Source: Actinacidiphila fildesensis
Lineage (GTDB): Bacteria; Actinomycetota; Actinomycetes; Streptomycetales; Streptomycetaceae
Length of the DNA stretch: 64,000 bases
Strand: one strand, 5' to 3'
Assembly: GCF_042652185.1 (NCBI RefSeq)
Contig: NZ_JBHSIX010000001.1
The stretch's first letter is position 1. Each line of letters begins with the position of its first letter. The position numbers were made by a program, and so were the translations under genes. Below the pieces are notes generated by a model that saw only the letters and a list, made by a program, of their open reading frames with translations, made no database searches and was not told where the DNA came from. Positions 52,791 through 59,167 of the stretch are shown here, piece after piece.

Positions 52791-53971
52791 CGCGTGATGC
52801 GTTCCCTGCACTCGGGTCGCGACGGATCGAGCATGTCGCGGTAGAGGTCCGCGACCGATGCCGTCGTCCGCCGCACGTCGTATGTCGTGCGCACGTGGTT
52901 GAGGGCCCGGCGGGCCGCGGTTGCGCACACGCCGGGGTTGGTCAGCAGGCCGAGCAGCGCCTGGGCGAGGGCGTCGGGATCCTCCGGCGGCACCAGGCAG
53001 AAGCGCTCCTGGCCGGGTGGCAGGCTCTCCCGCGCGCCGTCGACGTCGGTCATCACCACGGGGCGGCCGCAGGCCATCGCCTCCAGCGGGGCCAGCGCCA
53101 TCCCCTCCCACCGGGACGGCTGGACGACCACGTCGGCGGCCCGGTACCAGGGGACGGCGTCGCGGGTGGCCCCGGCGAACAGCACCCCTTCGGGGGCGTC
53201 CCGGAGCAGCCGGTCGCGGTCGGGTCCTTCGCCCACCAGGACCAGCCGGGCGTCGGGCAGCCGGGCGGTGACCTCGGGCCAGGCCCGCAGGAGCAGGTCC
53301 TGGCCCTTCTGCGGACACAGCCGGCCCACGCAGACCACGAGGCGGTCGGCGGGACCCAGGTCGGTGAGGGCGGGCATCGAGGCGCGCAGTCCGCGGGCCG
53401 CGTCCGGCGGCCCGCCGTCGGGAGTGAATCGCTCGAGGTCGACGCCGTTGGGAACGACCGCCCAGCGGGCGTCGATCCCGGCACGTTCCCCTGTCAGCCG
53501 TTCGCTCTCGCTGACACAGAGCACCCGGGTGGCCCAGCGCGCGGCCCACCGCTCCCAGCGCAGAGCGGCGTACGCGGTCGCCCCGCCGACCGCTTCGAAG
53601 GACCAGGCGTGCGGCTGGAACACCGTCGGGACCCGGCCGCGTACCGCCAGCCGTCCGGCCAGTCCGGCCTTGGCGCTGTGGGCGTGCAGCAGGTCGGGAC
53701 GCACCTCGCGGACCACCCGGCGGGCGCGGGCGGTCTCGCCGGGAAGGCCTGGGCCGGGGGAACGGCCGGCCGCCCAGGGCACGACCTCGGCGCCCGCCTC
53801 GGCCGCGTCGGCGGCCAGGACGCCGCCGGGAGGGCAGGCCACGACCGCGCGGACCCCGTCACCGACCTGGGCCCGCACCAGGTCGGTGACGACGCGGGCG
53901 ACCCCGCCGTCGACCGGCTGAACGAGGTGGAGCACCGTCAGCCGGCCCGGGTCCTGCTGGTGTTGCGGCAT
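52787..53971 (-). CDS. Glycosyltransferase, GT4 family (first gene of EPS operon)
   Basis: ATG 53971 (MPQHQQDPGRLTVLHLVQPV) is supported by GGAGAGAGAG upstream; 394 residues. It has GGVARVVTDLVRAQV near the N-terminus, HAHSAKAGLAGRLA and CVSESERLTGERAG, and the GT4 motifs VCVGRLCPQKGQDLLLRAW and SRWEGMALAPLEAMACGRP. The CP4-57-like EPS glycosyltransferases have this form. It heads an eight-gene operon running to 44338. Confidence 0.9.
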   Translation of the reverse strand: MPQHQQDPGRLTVLHLVQPVDGGVARVVTDLVRAQVGDGVRAVVACPPGGVLAADAAEAGAEVVPWAAGRSPGPGLPGETARARRVVREVRPDLLHAHSAKAGLAGRLAVRGRVPTVFQPHAWSFEAVGGATAYAALRWERWAARWATRVLCVSESERLTGERAGIDARWAVVPNGVDLERFTPDGGPPDAARGLRASMPALTDLGPADRLVVCVGRLCPQKGQDLLLRAWPEVTARLPDARLVLVGEGPDRDRLLRDAPEGVLFAGATRDAVPWYRAADVVVQPSRWEGMALAPLEAMACGRPVVMTDVDGARESLPPGQERFCLVPPEDPDALAQALLGLLTNPGVCATAARRALNHVRTTYDVRRTTASVADLYRDMLDPSRPECRERITR

Positions 53972-54447
53972 CGCGCGCCGTTCTCTCTCTCCGCGACATG
54001 AAGAATCGGATGTGTGCTGCCTGCCCTGTCCCGCCACATCAGTGGTCTGTCCCGCTAACAACGAGGGGTCTGCCGGGCAGGTAATCCTTGTTCGGCGCGC
54101 CGGCGCGAAATCGGAGCTCAGTGCCGCCGCCGGCCGACGGCGGAACCTGGTTCACCGACCGGCGCCCGCAGGTCGATCGGCGAACTCCTGTTCGTCCGCT
54201 CGCAAATGCCGGCGGAATGCTGGTTGCTCTCCACAGTCAACCATCAGAACAGGAATGCACCGTGACAGAGCGCGGATTGAAAATCACGCAGGACGCGCTG
54301 ACCACGGCTCCTAGCACATTCTTACGACCAACTGATCAATCAGCGCGGTGTGTTGACGTACCGGCGTTTGTCGAACGGGGTCGCGAAAGAAACGATGCGG
54401 CTATTCGGTAACCCGTACACATGCGCGGGATTTCACCTTCCGGGGGA

Positions 54448-54475
54448 GGTACCCCCGGGCGTGCCGGTGCGTTGA
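54448..54475 (+). promoter_or_regulatory. Possible sigma BldN-type promoter of chaplin 2
   Basis: GGTACC (54448-54453), 16 bases, CGTTGA (54470-54475), about 65 bp before the start codon. The arrangement parallels the rodlin element (GGAACC-15-RGTTGA). The -35 part lies within a GGGGGAGGTACCCCC palindrome, so it could also be an operator. Confidence 0.45.
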
Positions 54476-54481
54476 TAGTTC

Positions 54482-54503
54482 CGTTGGCCCATCCGGGCCA
54501 ACG
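54482..54503 (+). other. Leader hairpin of chaplin 2
   Basis: CGTTGGCCC (54482-54490) and GGGCCAACG (54495-54503) make a perfect 9-bp stem with an ATCC loop. If the promoter above is right, it is near the 5' end of the mRNA, 36 bases before the TTG start. Confidence 0.55.
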
Positions 54504-54539
54504 CCGCTTTCCAGCTCTCCAGTAGAAAAAGGTGCTCCC

Positions 54540-54779
54540 TTGTCACGCTTCGCCAAGGCAACCGTTCTGACCGCTTTCGCCGGTGCCGCTGTCGCCGGTG
54601 CGTCCGGTATCGCTTTCGCGGACTCCGGTGCCCAGGGTGCCGCTGTGGAGTCGCCCGGTGTCGGTTCCGGCAACCAGATCCAGGTTCCGGTGCACGTGCC
54701 CGTCAACCTGTGCGGCAACTCCGTCAGCGTGATCGGCCTGCTCAACCCGGTATTCGGCAACGTCTGCGTGAACCGCTGA
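54540..54779 (+). CDS. Short chaplin, second copy
   Basis: The start is TTG 54540: it begins LSRFAKATVLTAFAGAAVAG, aligning with MSRIAKAAAITAAAG of chaplin 1, and no ATG or GTG fits. The 79-residue product has a signal peptide cut after AFA and one chaplin domain (GAQGAAVESPGVGSGNQIQV, PVNLCGNSVSVIGLLNPVFG), with two cysteines. The weak start codon and the leader hairpin upstream may limit translation. It starts the plus-strand chaplin/rodlin cluster. Confidence 0.93.
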   Translation: MSRFAKATVLTAFAGAAVAGASGIAFADSGAQGAAVESPGVGSGNQIQVPVHVPVNLCGNSVSVIGLLNPVFGNVCVNR

Positions 54780-54830
54780 CCGCACGGCTCGTTGTCCGGG
54801 CCGGGGTCGTCACCATTCGGGTGAAGGGCC

Positions 54831-54857
54831 ATAACTAAACCTGGGATGGACAGTTGA
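54831..54857 (+). promoter_or_regulatory. Conserved rodlin promoter element, copy 2
   Basis: ATAACT (54831-54836), 15 bases, AGTTGA (54852-54857). The stretch GATGGACAGTTGATCAG closely matches GATGGGCAGTTGATCAG upstream of rodlin 1. Confidence 0.6.
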
Positions 54858-54904
54858 TCAGTCCGACCCGGTACCGGGGCAATCTCGCACAAGAAGGAAT
54901 AATC

Positions 54905-55315
54905 GTGATCAAGAAGTTCCTCGCCACGGCTGCGGTGGCTGTCTCCGTCGTCGGCGCCACCGCCGCGATGGCCGCGCCCGCGATGGCGATCGGCGACGAC
55001 AGCGGTGCCAGCACCACCAACGGCAACGGTTCCGAGCAGTCGTACGGCAACACTTACACCAGCGGCTACATGAGCCCCTCGTTCGCGCTCGTCCAGGGTT
55101 CCCTGAACAAGCCGTGCATCGCCCTCCCGGCGAAGGCCAACGTCGGTTCGCTGGTCGGCCTGGTTCCGATCACGGTCCAGGACATCAACGTCCTGTCGTC
55201 GCCGCAGAACCAGCAGTGCACCGAGAACTCCTCGCAGATCAAGGGCGACGAGCCGCTGTCGCACATCCTGGACCAGATCCCGGTCCTCTCCGGCAACGGC
55301 GCGGGCAACCACTGA
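54905..55315 (+). CDS. Rodlin, second copy
   Basis: GTG 54905 follows AGAAGGA and gives 136 residues: signal peptide (ATAAVAVSVVGATAAMAAPA) and the rodlin domain with GNGSEQSYGNTYTSGYMSPS, SLNKPCIALPAKANVGSLVG and the INVLSSPQNQQC segment shared with copy 1. It is the middle copy of three, separated from the adjacent chaplin gene by a terminator downstream. In S. coelicolor rodlins also come as adjacent pairs near chaplins. Confidence 0.95.
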   Translation: MIKKFLATAAVAVSVVGATAAMAAPAMAIGDDSGASTTNGNGSEQSYGNTYTSGYMSPSFALVQGSLNKPCIALPAKANVGSLVGLVPITVQDINVLSSPQNQQCTENSSQIKGDEPLSHILDQIPVLSGNGAGNH

Positions 55316-55331
55316 TCCGCATTGCCTGAAG

Positions 55332-55368
55332 GCCCTGGCCGCCGGTGATCACCACCGGCGGCCAGGGC
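55332..55368 (+). terminator. Terminator after rodlin 2
   Basis: A perfect 16-bp stem (GCCCTGGCCGCCGGTG at 55332-55347, complement at 55353-55368) closes a 5-base loop, ATCAC. Confidence 0.88.
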
Positions 55369-55414
55369 TGTTCTGCGTTGACCGCAATTCGTACCTGGAA
55401 TCGTATTCAGCACG

Positions 55415-55430
55415 GCAATTCGTGAATTGC
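55415..55430. promoter_or_regulatory. 16-bp palindrome with repeated GCAATTC half-sites
   Basis: GCAATTCGTGAATTGC (55415-55430) is a perfect palindrome; a further GCAATTCGT stands 31 bp upstream (55384-55392), and GAATTGC recurs at 57047-57053. It lies in the 292-base region 55316-55607 between rodlin 2 and chaplin 3, about 180 bp before the chaplin start. Confidence 0.4.
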
Positions 55431-55607
55431 GGAAGCCGAAGTTACGGCATTCGGGTGGATGATCACGGCAGCGGCACGTGAAGGGTTTCTCCAGCCATCG
55501 GCAGTCGTTACCCCGGATGGTAGCGGCGTCACGGGCGGCAAGAAATTCCCCCGGGCAGCACGACGGTCGTGACTGTGATCGACGCCCCTACGGAAAGGGA
55601 GCTCAAC

Positions 55608-55841
55608 GTGAAATACTCGAAGGTTGCCGCAATCGCCGCAGGAACGCTGATGGTCATGGGTGGCGCTGCCCCCGCATTCGCCGACGCCGGCGCCCAGGCC
55701 GAGGTCTCGCACTCCCCGGGTGTGCTGTCGGGCAACAGCCTTCAGGTCCCGATCCACATCCCGGTCAACGTGTGCGGCAACACGGTCAACGTCATCGCCC
55801 TGCTCAACCCGGCGTTCGGCAACGCCTGCACCAACAAGTGA
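55608..55841 (+). CDS. Short chaplin, third copy
   Basis: GTG 55608 follows AAAGGGAG and gives 77 residues: signal peptide (MKYSKVAAIAAGTLMVMGGA, cut after AFA) and one chaplin domain (SHSPGVLSGNSLQVPIHIPV, NVCGNTVNVIALLNPAFGNA) with two cysteines. It is followed by a terminator and then the long chaplin. Its signal peptide closely resembles that of the unrelated mature protein encoded at 57220. Confidence 0.95.
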   Translation: MKYSKVAAIAAGTLMVMGGAAPAFADAGAQAEVSHSPGVLSGNSLQVPIHIPVNVCGNTVNVIALLNPAFGNACTNK

Positions 55842-55873
55842 CGTTGGTCCCCAGCCCGTGAGGGCGACCCGTT

Positions 55874-55909
55874 GCGGCCCCGGAGCGCTCGCCTGTGCTC
55901 CGGGGCCGC
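55874..55909 (+). terminator. Terminator after chaplin 3
   Basis: A perfect 13-bp stem (GCGGCCCCGGAGC at 55874-55886, complement at 55897-55909) closes a 10-base loop, before the long chaplin gene. Confidence 0.82.
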
Positions 55910-55977
55910 TTCGGTTGCGGCGTGCGGGAGACCTTCCCGCGCGCGTCGTGAAACACCCATGGCAGGGAAGAGAGTCG

Positions 55978-56748
55978 ATGCGACAGGCCTTGAGCAGGAG
56001 TCTGATCACCGTCGCCGCGGCGAGCGGAGTGCTCGCCATGACCGGCGGCTACGCACACGCCGATACGGAGGCGCAGGCGACCACCTCGAACTCGCCGGGC
56101 GTGCTGTCCGGCGACAGCGTCCAGGTCCCGGTGGACGCGCCGGTGAACCTGTGCGGCAACTCGGTGGACGTCGTGGCGCTGTTGAACCCGTCGATGGGCA
56201 ACGGCTGCGGCAACGAGTCGGCCCCGGCGCACGAGCGGCACGCGGCGGTACCCGCGCAGCACACCGGGGCACCCTCGCACGGGAGCGCCCAGCACGGCGG
56301 CCGGCACCACAAGGAGCACAGCGGCCACCACGGCATGCGGCACGACGAAGGGAACACCACGTCGGGCTCGCCCGGTGTGGGCTCGGGCAACAGCATCCGG
56401 GTGCCGGTCCAGGCCCCGGTCACCGTGTGCGGCGACTCGGTGAACGTCGTGGCGCTGCTGAACCCGGCCATGGGTACGGACTGCGGTGGGGACGAGTGGA
56501 CCCCGCCGCCGACGCACCCCATGCCGCCGCCGGTCCGGCACACCCCGCCGCCGACGCACGTCACCCCGCCGCCGGTCGAGCAGGTCACGCCGCCGAAGCA
56601 CGCGGCCGCGACCCGGCCCGTCGTTCCGGTGCGCGCGCAGCTCGCTCAGACGGGTTCCGGGGATCTCGGTACGGCCGGAGCGGTCAGTGCGGGGCTGCTG
56701 CTGAGTGGAGCAATGCTCTACCGCCGAACGCGCGCCGCACGGGTCTGA
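55978..56748 (+). CDS. Long chaplin with two chaplin domains and sortase signal
   Basis: ATG 55978 gives 256 residues: signal peptide (VAAASGVLAMTGGYAHA), chaplin domain 1 (about 35-75, SNSPGVLSGDSVQVPVDAPV), a His/Gly-rich linker (about 80-120), chaplin domain 2 (about 125-165, GSPGVGSGNSIRVPVQAPVT), a Pro/Thr/His-rich wall-spanning stretch and a sortase signal LAQTG followed by a membrane helix and RRTRAAR. LAXTG is the class E sortase motif used by long chaplins ChpA-C, which anchor to peptidoglycan and tether the short ones. No sortase gene is in the window. Confidence 0.93.
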   Translation: MRQALSRSLITVAAASGVLAMTGGYAHADTEAQATTSNSPGVLSGDSVQVPVDAPVNLCGNSVDVVALLNPSMGNGCGNESAPAHERHAAVPAQHTGAPSHGSAQHGGRHHKEHSGHHGMRHDEGNTTSGSPGVGSGNSIRVPVQAPVTVCGDSVNVVALLNPAMGTDCGGDEWTPPPTHPMPPPVRHTPPPTHVTPPPVEQVTPPKHAAATRPVVPVRAQLAQTGSGDLGTAGAVSAGLLLSGAMLYRRTRAARV

Positions 56749-57219
56749 TCGAATTGATCTGTTGACGCGATGGGGAAACGGCCTGCCCCGGTGTCCCGCG
56801 ACAGGAGAGATTCGCGAGGTGCCCGAATCGGCGAATTCGCCGGCGGCTGGGGGCCCACCGCGGGCAGGCCGTGCGCAGGAATCTGCGGACTCCTCGTGCG
56901 TCTTCGATAGTACGGGCCGGACGCCGTGGTCCCCCCGGCCGAACCGCGACTTCACGCGAACGAGAATATGTCATTTCGCTTGTTTCACATGCGTTCGGCT
57001 GTTTCCGGTACTCCTGGCCGGAATCCGGAGAACTCAATTGATACTAGAATTGCATGAGTTCTTCACTTTCGAGTGATTGCCAAGAAGGATCTTTCCTCAT
57101 GGTTTCCGTTGCGCGGCGGGGTCGTTAGCCAGGGGGACTACGGCGTCGTGAGCCACCAGCCGCTCACCCGGCCACCACCTCTGTGGCCGACCCGGGCGCC
57201 GCTACTGAAAGGGTTGACA
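56749..57219. other. AT-rich intergenic region with an imperfect inverted repeat
   Basis: This 471-base gap is less GC-rich than its surroundings from about 56950 to 57100. GAACTCA (57030-57036) and TGAGTTC (57055-57061) are perfect arms, with CAATT / AATTG pairing inside and a GCA bulge. I see no convincing gene. The inverted repeat may be an operator or a terminator, but no gene ends nearby. Confidence 0.4.
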
Positions 57220-57555
57220 GTGAAGTTCTCCAAGGTTGCTGTGGTCGTCGCCGGTTCCGTGATGGCCGTGGGTGCCGCCGCGCCGGCGTTCGCCGCCGAC
57301 GGGGCCCCGATGCCGACCAGCATCAACGGCGGCCTCGACCAGGCCTTCGCGGCGCAGCCGGTGCAGCAGGCGGGCGACGCCAGCCTCGGACCCGTGGTGG
57401 GCGCGGTCTCCAAGACCACCGACAAGCTGCGGTCGGACACCTCCACGGACTCGCTCCTGGGCCAGACGACCGACGCCGCCAAGAACCTGACGCCGGCGCT
57501 GGCCGGCGCCGCGAAGGCCACGTCGCTGCTCGGCGGCCTGCCCCTCGGCGGCTGA
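57220..57555 (+). CDS. Small secreted protein with chaplin-like signal peptide
   Basis: GTG 57220, 6 bases after GAAAGGG, gives 111 residues. The signal peptide MKFSKVAVVVAGSVMAVGAA ending in APAFA is close to MKYSKVAAIAAGTLMVMGGA of chaplin 3. The mature part (SLGPVVGAVSKTTDKLRSDT, NLTPALAGAAKATSLLGGL) has no chaplin motif and no cysteine and is likely helical, rich in Ala, Thr, Ser and Leu. I recognise no family. Position before rodlin 3 suggests a surface role. Confidence 0.72.
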   Translation: MKFSKVAVVVAGSVMAVGAAAPAFAADGAPMPTSINGGLDQAFAAQPVQQAGDASLGPVVGAVSKTTDKLRSDTSTDSLLGQTTDAAKNLTPALAGAAKATSLLGGLPLGG

Positions 57556-57597
57556 CTTCACTGTGCGGGGCAATTTCCGCCAATGGAATGAAGCTCC

Positions 57598-57624
57598 GGA
57601 ACCAAACCCGTTCTGAACGGTTGA
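57598..57624 (+). promoter_or_regulatory. Conserved rodlin promoter element, copy 3
   Basis: GGAACC (57598-57603), 15 bases, GGTTGA (57619-57624); CGGAACCAAACC is identical to the sequence before rodlin 1. The spacing of 15 is kept in all three copies. Confidence 0.6.
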
Positions 57625-57672
57625 TCTCTTCGCCCCGACGTAGGGCATCCCCCCGCAGACAAAGGACTGATC

Positions 57673-58086
57673 ATGATCAAAAAGTTCCTGGCCGGCGCTG
57701 CCCTGGCGGCCTCCGTCGTCGCCGTCGGTGCCGCCTCGGCCGCGCCCGCGATGGCCATCGGTGATGAGTCGGGTCTCAACACCGTGAACGGCAACGGGGC
57801 GGAGCAGTCCTACGGCAACACCCACACCGACGGCATGCAGAGCCCGCAGATCGGCCTCGTGCAGGGCTCGCTCAACAAGCTCTGCGCGGGCGTCCCGGTC
57901 AAGGCCAACGTCGGCTCGCTCGTCGGCATCCTGGTGCCGGTCACGGCCCAGGACATCAACGTCCTGGCGTCGCCGCAGAACCAGCAGTGCGCCGAGAACT
58001 CCACCCAGGGCAAGGGCGACGAGGCCGCGTCGCACATCCTGAACCAGATCCCGGTGCTCTCCGGCAACGGCGCCCACAACGGCTGA
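57673..58086 (+). CDS. Rodlin, third copy
   Basis: ATG 57673 gives 137 residues: signal peptide (AGAALAASVVAVGAASAAPA) and a rodlin domain diverged from the other two (GVPVKANVGSLVGILVPVTA with one extra residue, ENSTQGKGDEAASHILNQIP). The two cysteines and the GNGAEQSYGNTHTDG segment remain. It is the outermost rodlin and the most divergent of three, so it may have a separate role. A terminator follows. Confidence 0.95.
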   Translation: MIKKFLAGAALAASVVAVGAASAAPAMAIGDESGLNTVNGNGAEQSYGNTHTDGMQSPQIGLVQGSLNKLCAGVPVKANVGSLVGILVPVTAQDINVLASPQNQQCAENSTQGKGDEAASHILNQIPVLSGNGAHNG

Positions 58087-58104
58087 CGCCCGCCACGCAC
58101 CACT

Positions 58105-58138
58105 CCGGGTCGCCGGCCCATCTCCTCCGGCGACCCGG
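58105..58138. terminator. Terminator after rodlin 3
   Basis: A perfect 12-bp stem (CCGGGTCGCCGG at 58105-58116, complement at 58127-58138) closes a 10-base loop between convergent genes. Confidence 0.8.
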
Positions 58139-58196
58139 CCCCCTCACCCGCGCGTGGTCAGCGGCGGGCTGCCGGTGAGTGCTCAGCGGTGAGTGG

Positions 58197-58646
58197 TCAG
58201 CGGCGGGTGAACTCCATGATCCAGTTGGTCACCCAGGTCTGCTCCCCGTCCACCGAGAACGCCTGCTCCCAGCGCGCGGAGTCCTCCGTGATCCCCGACC
58301 AGATGAAGCGGGCCCTGATCTGCTGCCCCGCATGCGTGTCGTCCCCGTAGAACTCGCCGACGCCGTCGGTGAAGGTTCCGGTGACCGGTGGGAACAGCGT
58401 CCCGGTGCGCCTGCTGGCCCAGTACAGCGACCACTCCTTGCGCTCGGTGTCGAACAGCCGCAGGGTCAGCCCGGCGAACTCCTTGGTCGGGAAGACGATC
58501 TCGTCGAAGTTCGCGCCCCCCTCGAAGTGCCCCGACGCGTGGCTGACGGCCGGGAACTCCTCCCACTCGCTGGTCTCGTCGAGGAAGTCGGTGCGCCACC
58601 GGTTGGCGACGTCCCAGCTGCCGGTGAGGAAGTCGAAGTCGTTCAT
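58197..58646 (-). CDS. Lipocalin-like DUF1579-type small protein
   Basis: ATG 58646 gives 149 residues with FDFLTGSWDVANRWRTDFLD at the start and closing strands (QTWVTNWIMEFTRR) of a lipocalin-like barrel; F-x-F-x-x-G-x-W-D is the usual opening of DUF1579-type domains. Ligand unknown. The start overlaps the stop of the upstream gene (ATGA), so both are co-translated; 12 upstream codons in frame to 58736 are less likely. Confidence 0.7.
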   Translation of the reverse strand: MNDFDFLTGSWDVANRWRTDFLDETSEWEEFPAVSHASGHFEGGANFDEIVFPTKEFAGLTLRLFDTERKEWSLYWASRRTGTLFPPVTGTFTDGVGEFYGDDTHAGQQIRARFIWSGITEDSARWEQAFSVDGEQTWVTNWIMEFTRR

Positions 58647-59122
58647 GAGCGGTCTCCTGTAGTGCCCTCGGCGAGCGAGTCGGCGAGATAGGCGGCAAGG
58701 TCGGGGCGGTCGGGCGCGAGCATGTGGCGTACCCATGCGTCCCGTTCATGGAGGATCGGCGGCAGCTCCCAGACGCAGCCGATCAGCGTCGGCTCCAGCC
58801 GGACGAAGTGCGTGGGGTCCTGGTCGGGACAGCCCAGCACCGGCTGGCCGCCCGCCGCCCCGGCGAAGTGCAGGGCGTTGTCCCAGGCCCAGCTGTACGC
58901 GTTGAGATACGCTCCGTCGTCCCCTCCCCTGTGGAGGACGATGAAGGTGGCCTGCGGCGTACCGTCCGGCTCGGGCAGCAGCTCCGGGAGGATCGCGTAC
59001 GCGGCCTTCTCGACCTCGGGCTCGATCCCCGCCGGGTCGGCGGTGACGTGGTAGCGCTTGATGGAACGGCCCCCCACCTCGACCGGTGGCAGCACCCGCA
59101 GCAGTTTCTCCGTGAAAGCCAT
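58643..59122 (-). CDS. Conserved hypothetical protein
   Basis: ATG 59122 (MAFTEKLLRVLPPVEVGGRS) gives 159 residues; an upstream ATG at 59152 would run through the operator-like palindrome. VTADPAGIEPEVEKAAYAIL, TFIVLHRGGDDGAYLNAYSW and CVWELPPILHERDAWVRHM are its recognisable blocks; no domain is known to me. It forms an operon with the lipocalin-like gene and diverges from a YafY-type regulator whose likely operator spans the shared start region. Confidence 0.65.
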   Translation of the reverse strand: MAFTEKLLRVLPPVEVGGRSIKRYHVTADPAGIEPEVEKAAYAILPELLPEPDGTPQATFIVLHRGGDDGAYLNAYSWAWDNALHFAGAAGGQPVLGCPDQDPTHFVRLEPTLIGCVWELPPILHERDAWVRHMLAPDRPDLAAYLADSLAEGTTGDRS

Positions 59123-59140
59123 GGCTGGACCGTAGAGGCC

Positions 59141-59167
59141 CTTCACTGACATCTTGTGTCAGTGAAG
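59141..59167. promoter_or_regulatory. Perfect inverted repeat between divergent genes (YafY operator candidate)
   Basis: CTTCACTGACA (59141-59151) and TGTCAGTGAAG (59157-59167) are perfect 11-bp arms with a 5-bp spacer. The right arm contains the likely GTG start of the regulator, and the left arm lies about 20 bp before the divergent gene start, so binding here could block both. Confidence 0.75.

Larger units (their letters stand above)
53972..54539. other. Intergenic region between EPS operon and chaplin 2
   Basis: The 568-base divergent region contains the EPS promoter side, a chaplin promoter-like element at 54448-54475 and a leader hairpin at 54482-54503. GTG 54262 opens a 49-codon frame without a signal peptide; I do not regard it as real. 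Confidence 0.4.

Noticed and set aside
54262..54411. 49-codon plus-strand frame in the EPS-chaplin gap
   Set aside because: No signal peptide, domain or strong ribosome site, and it is of ordinary length for random open frames here.
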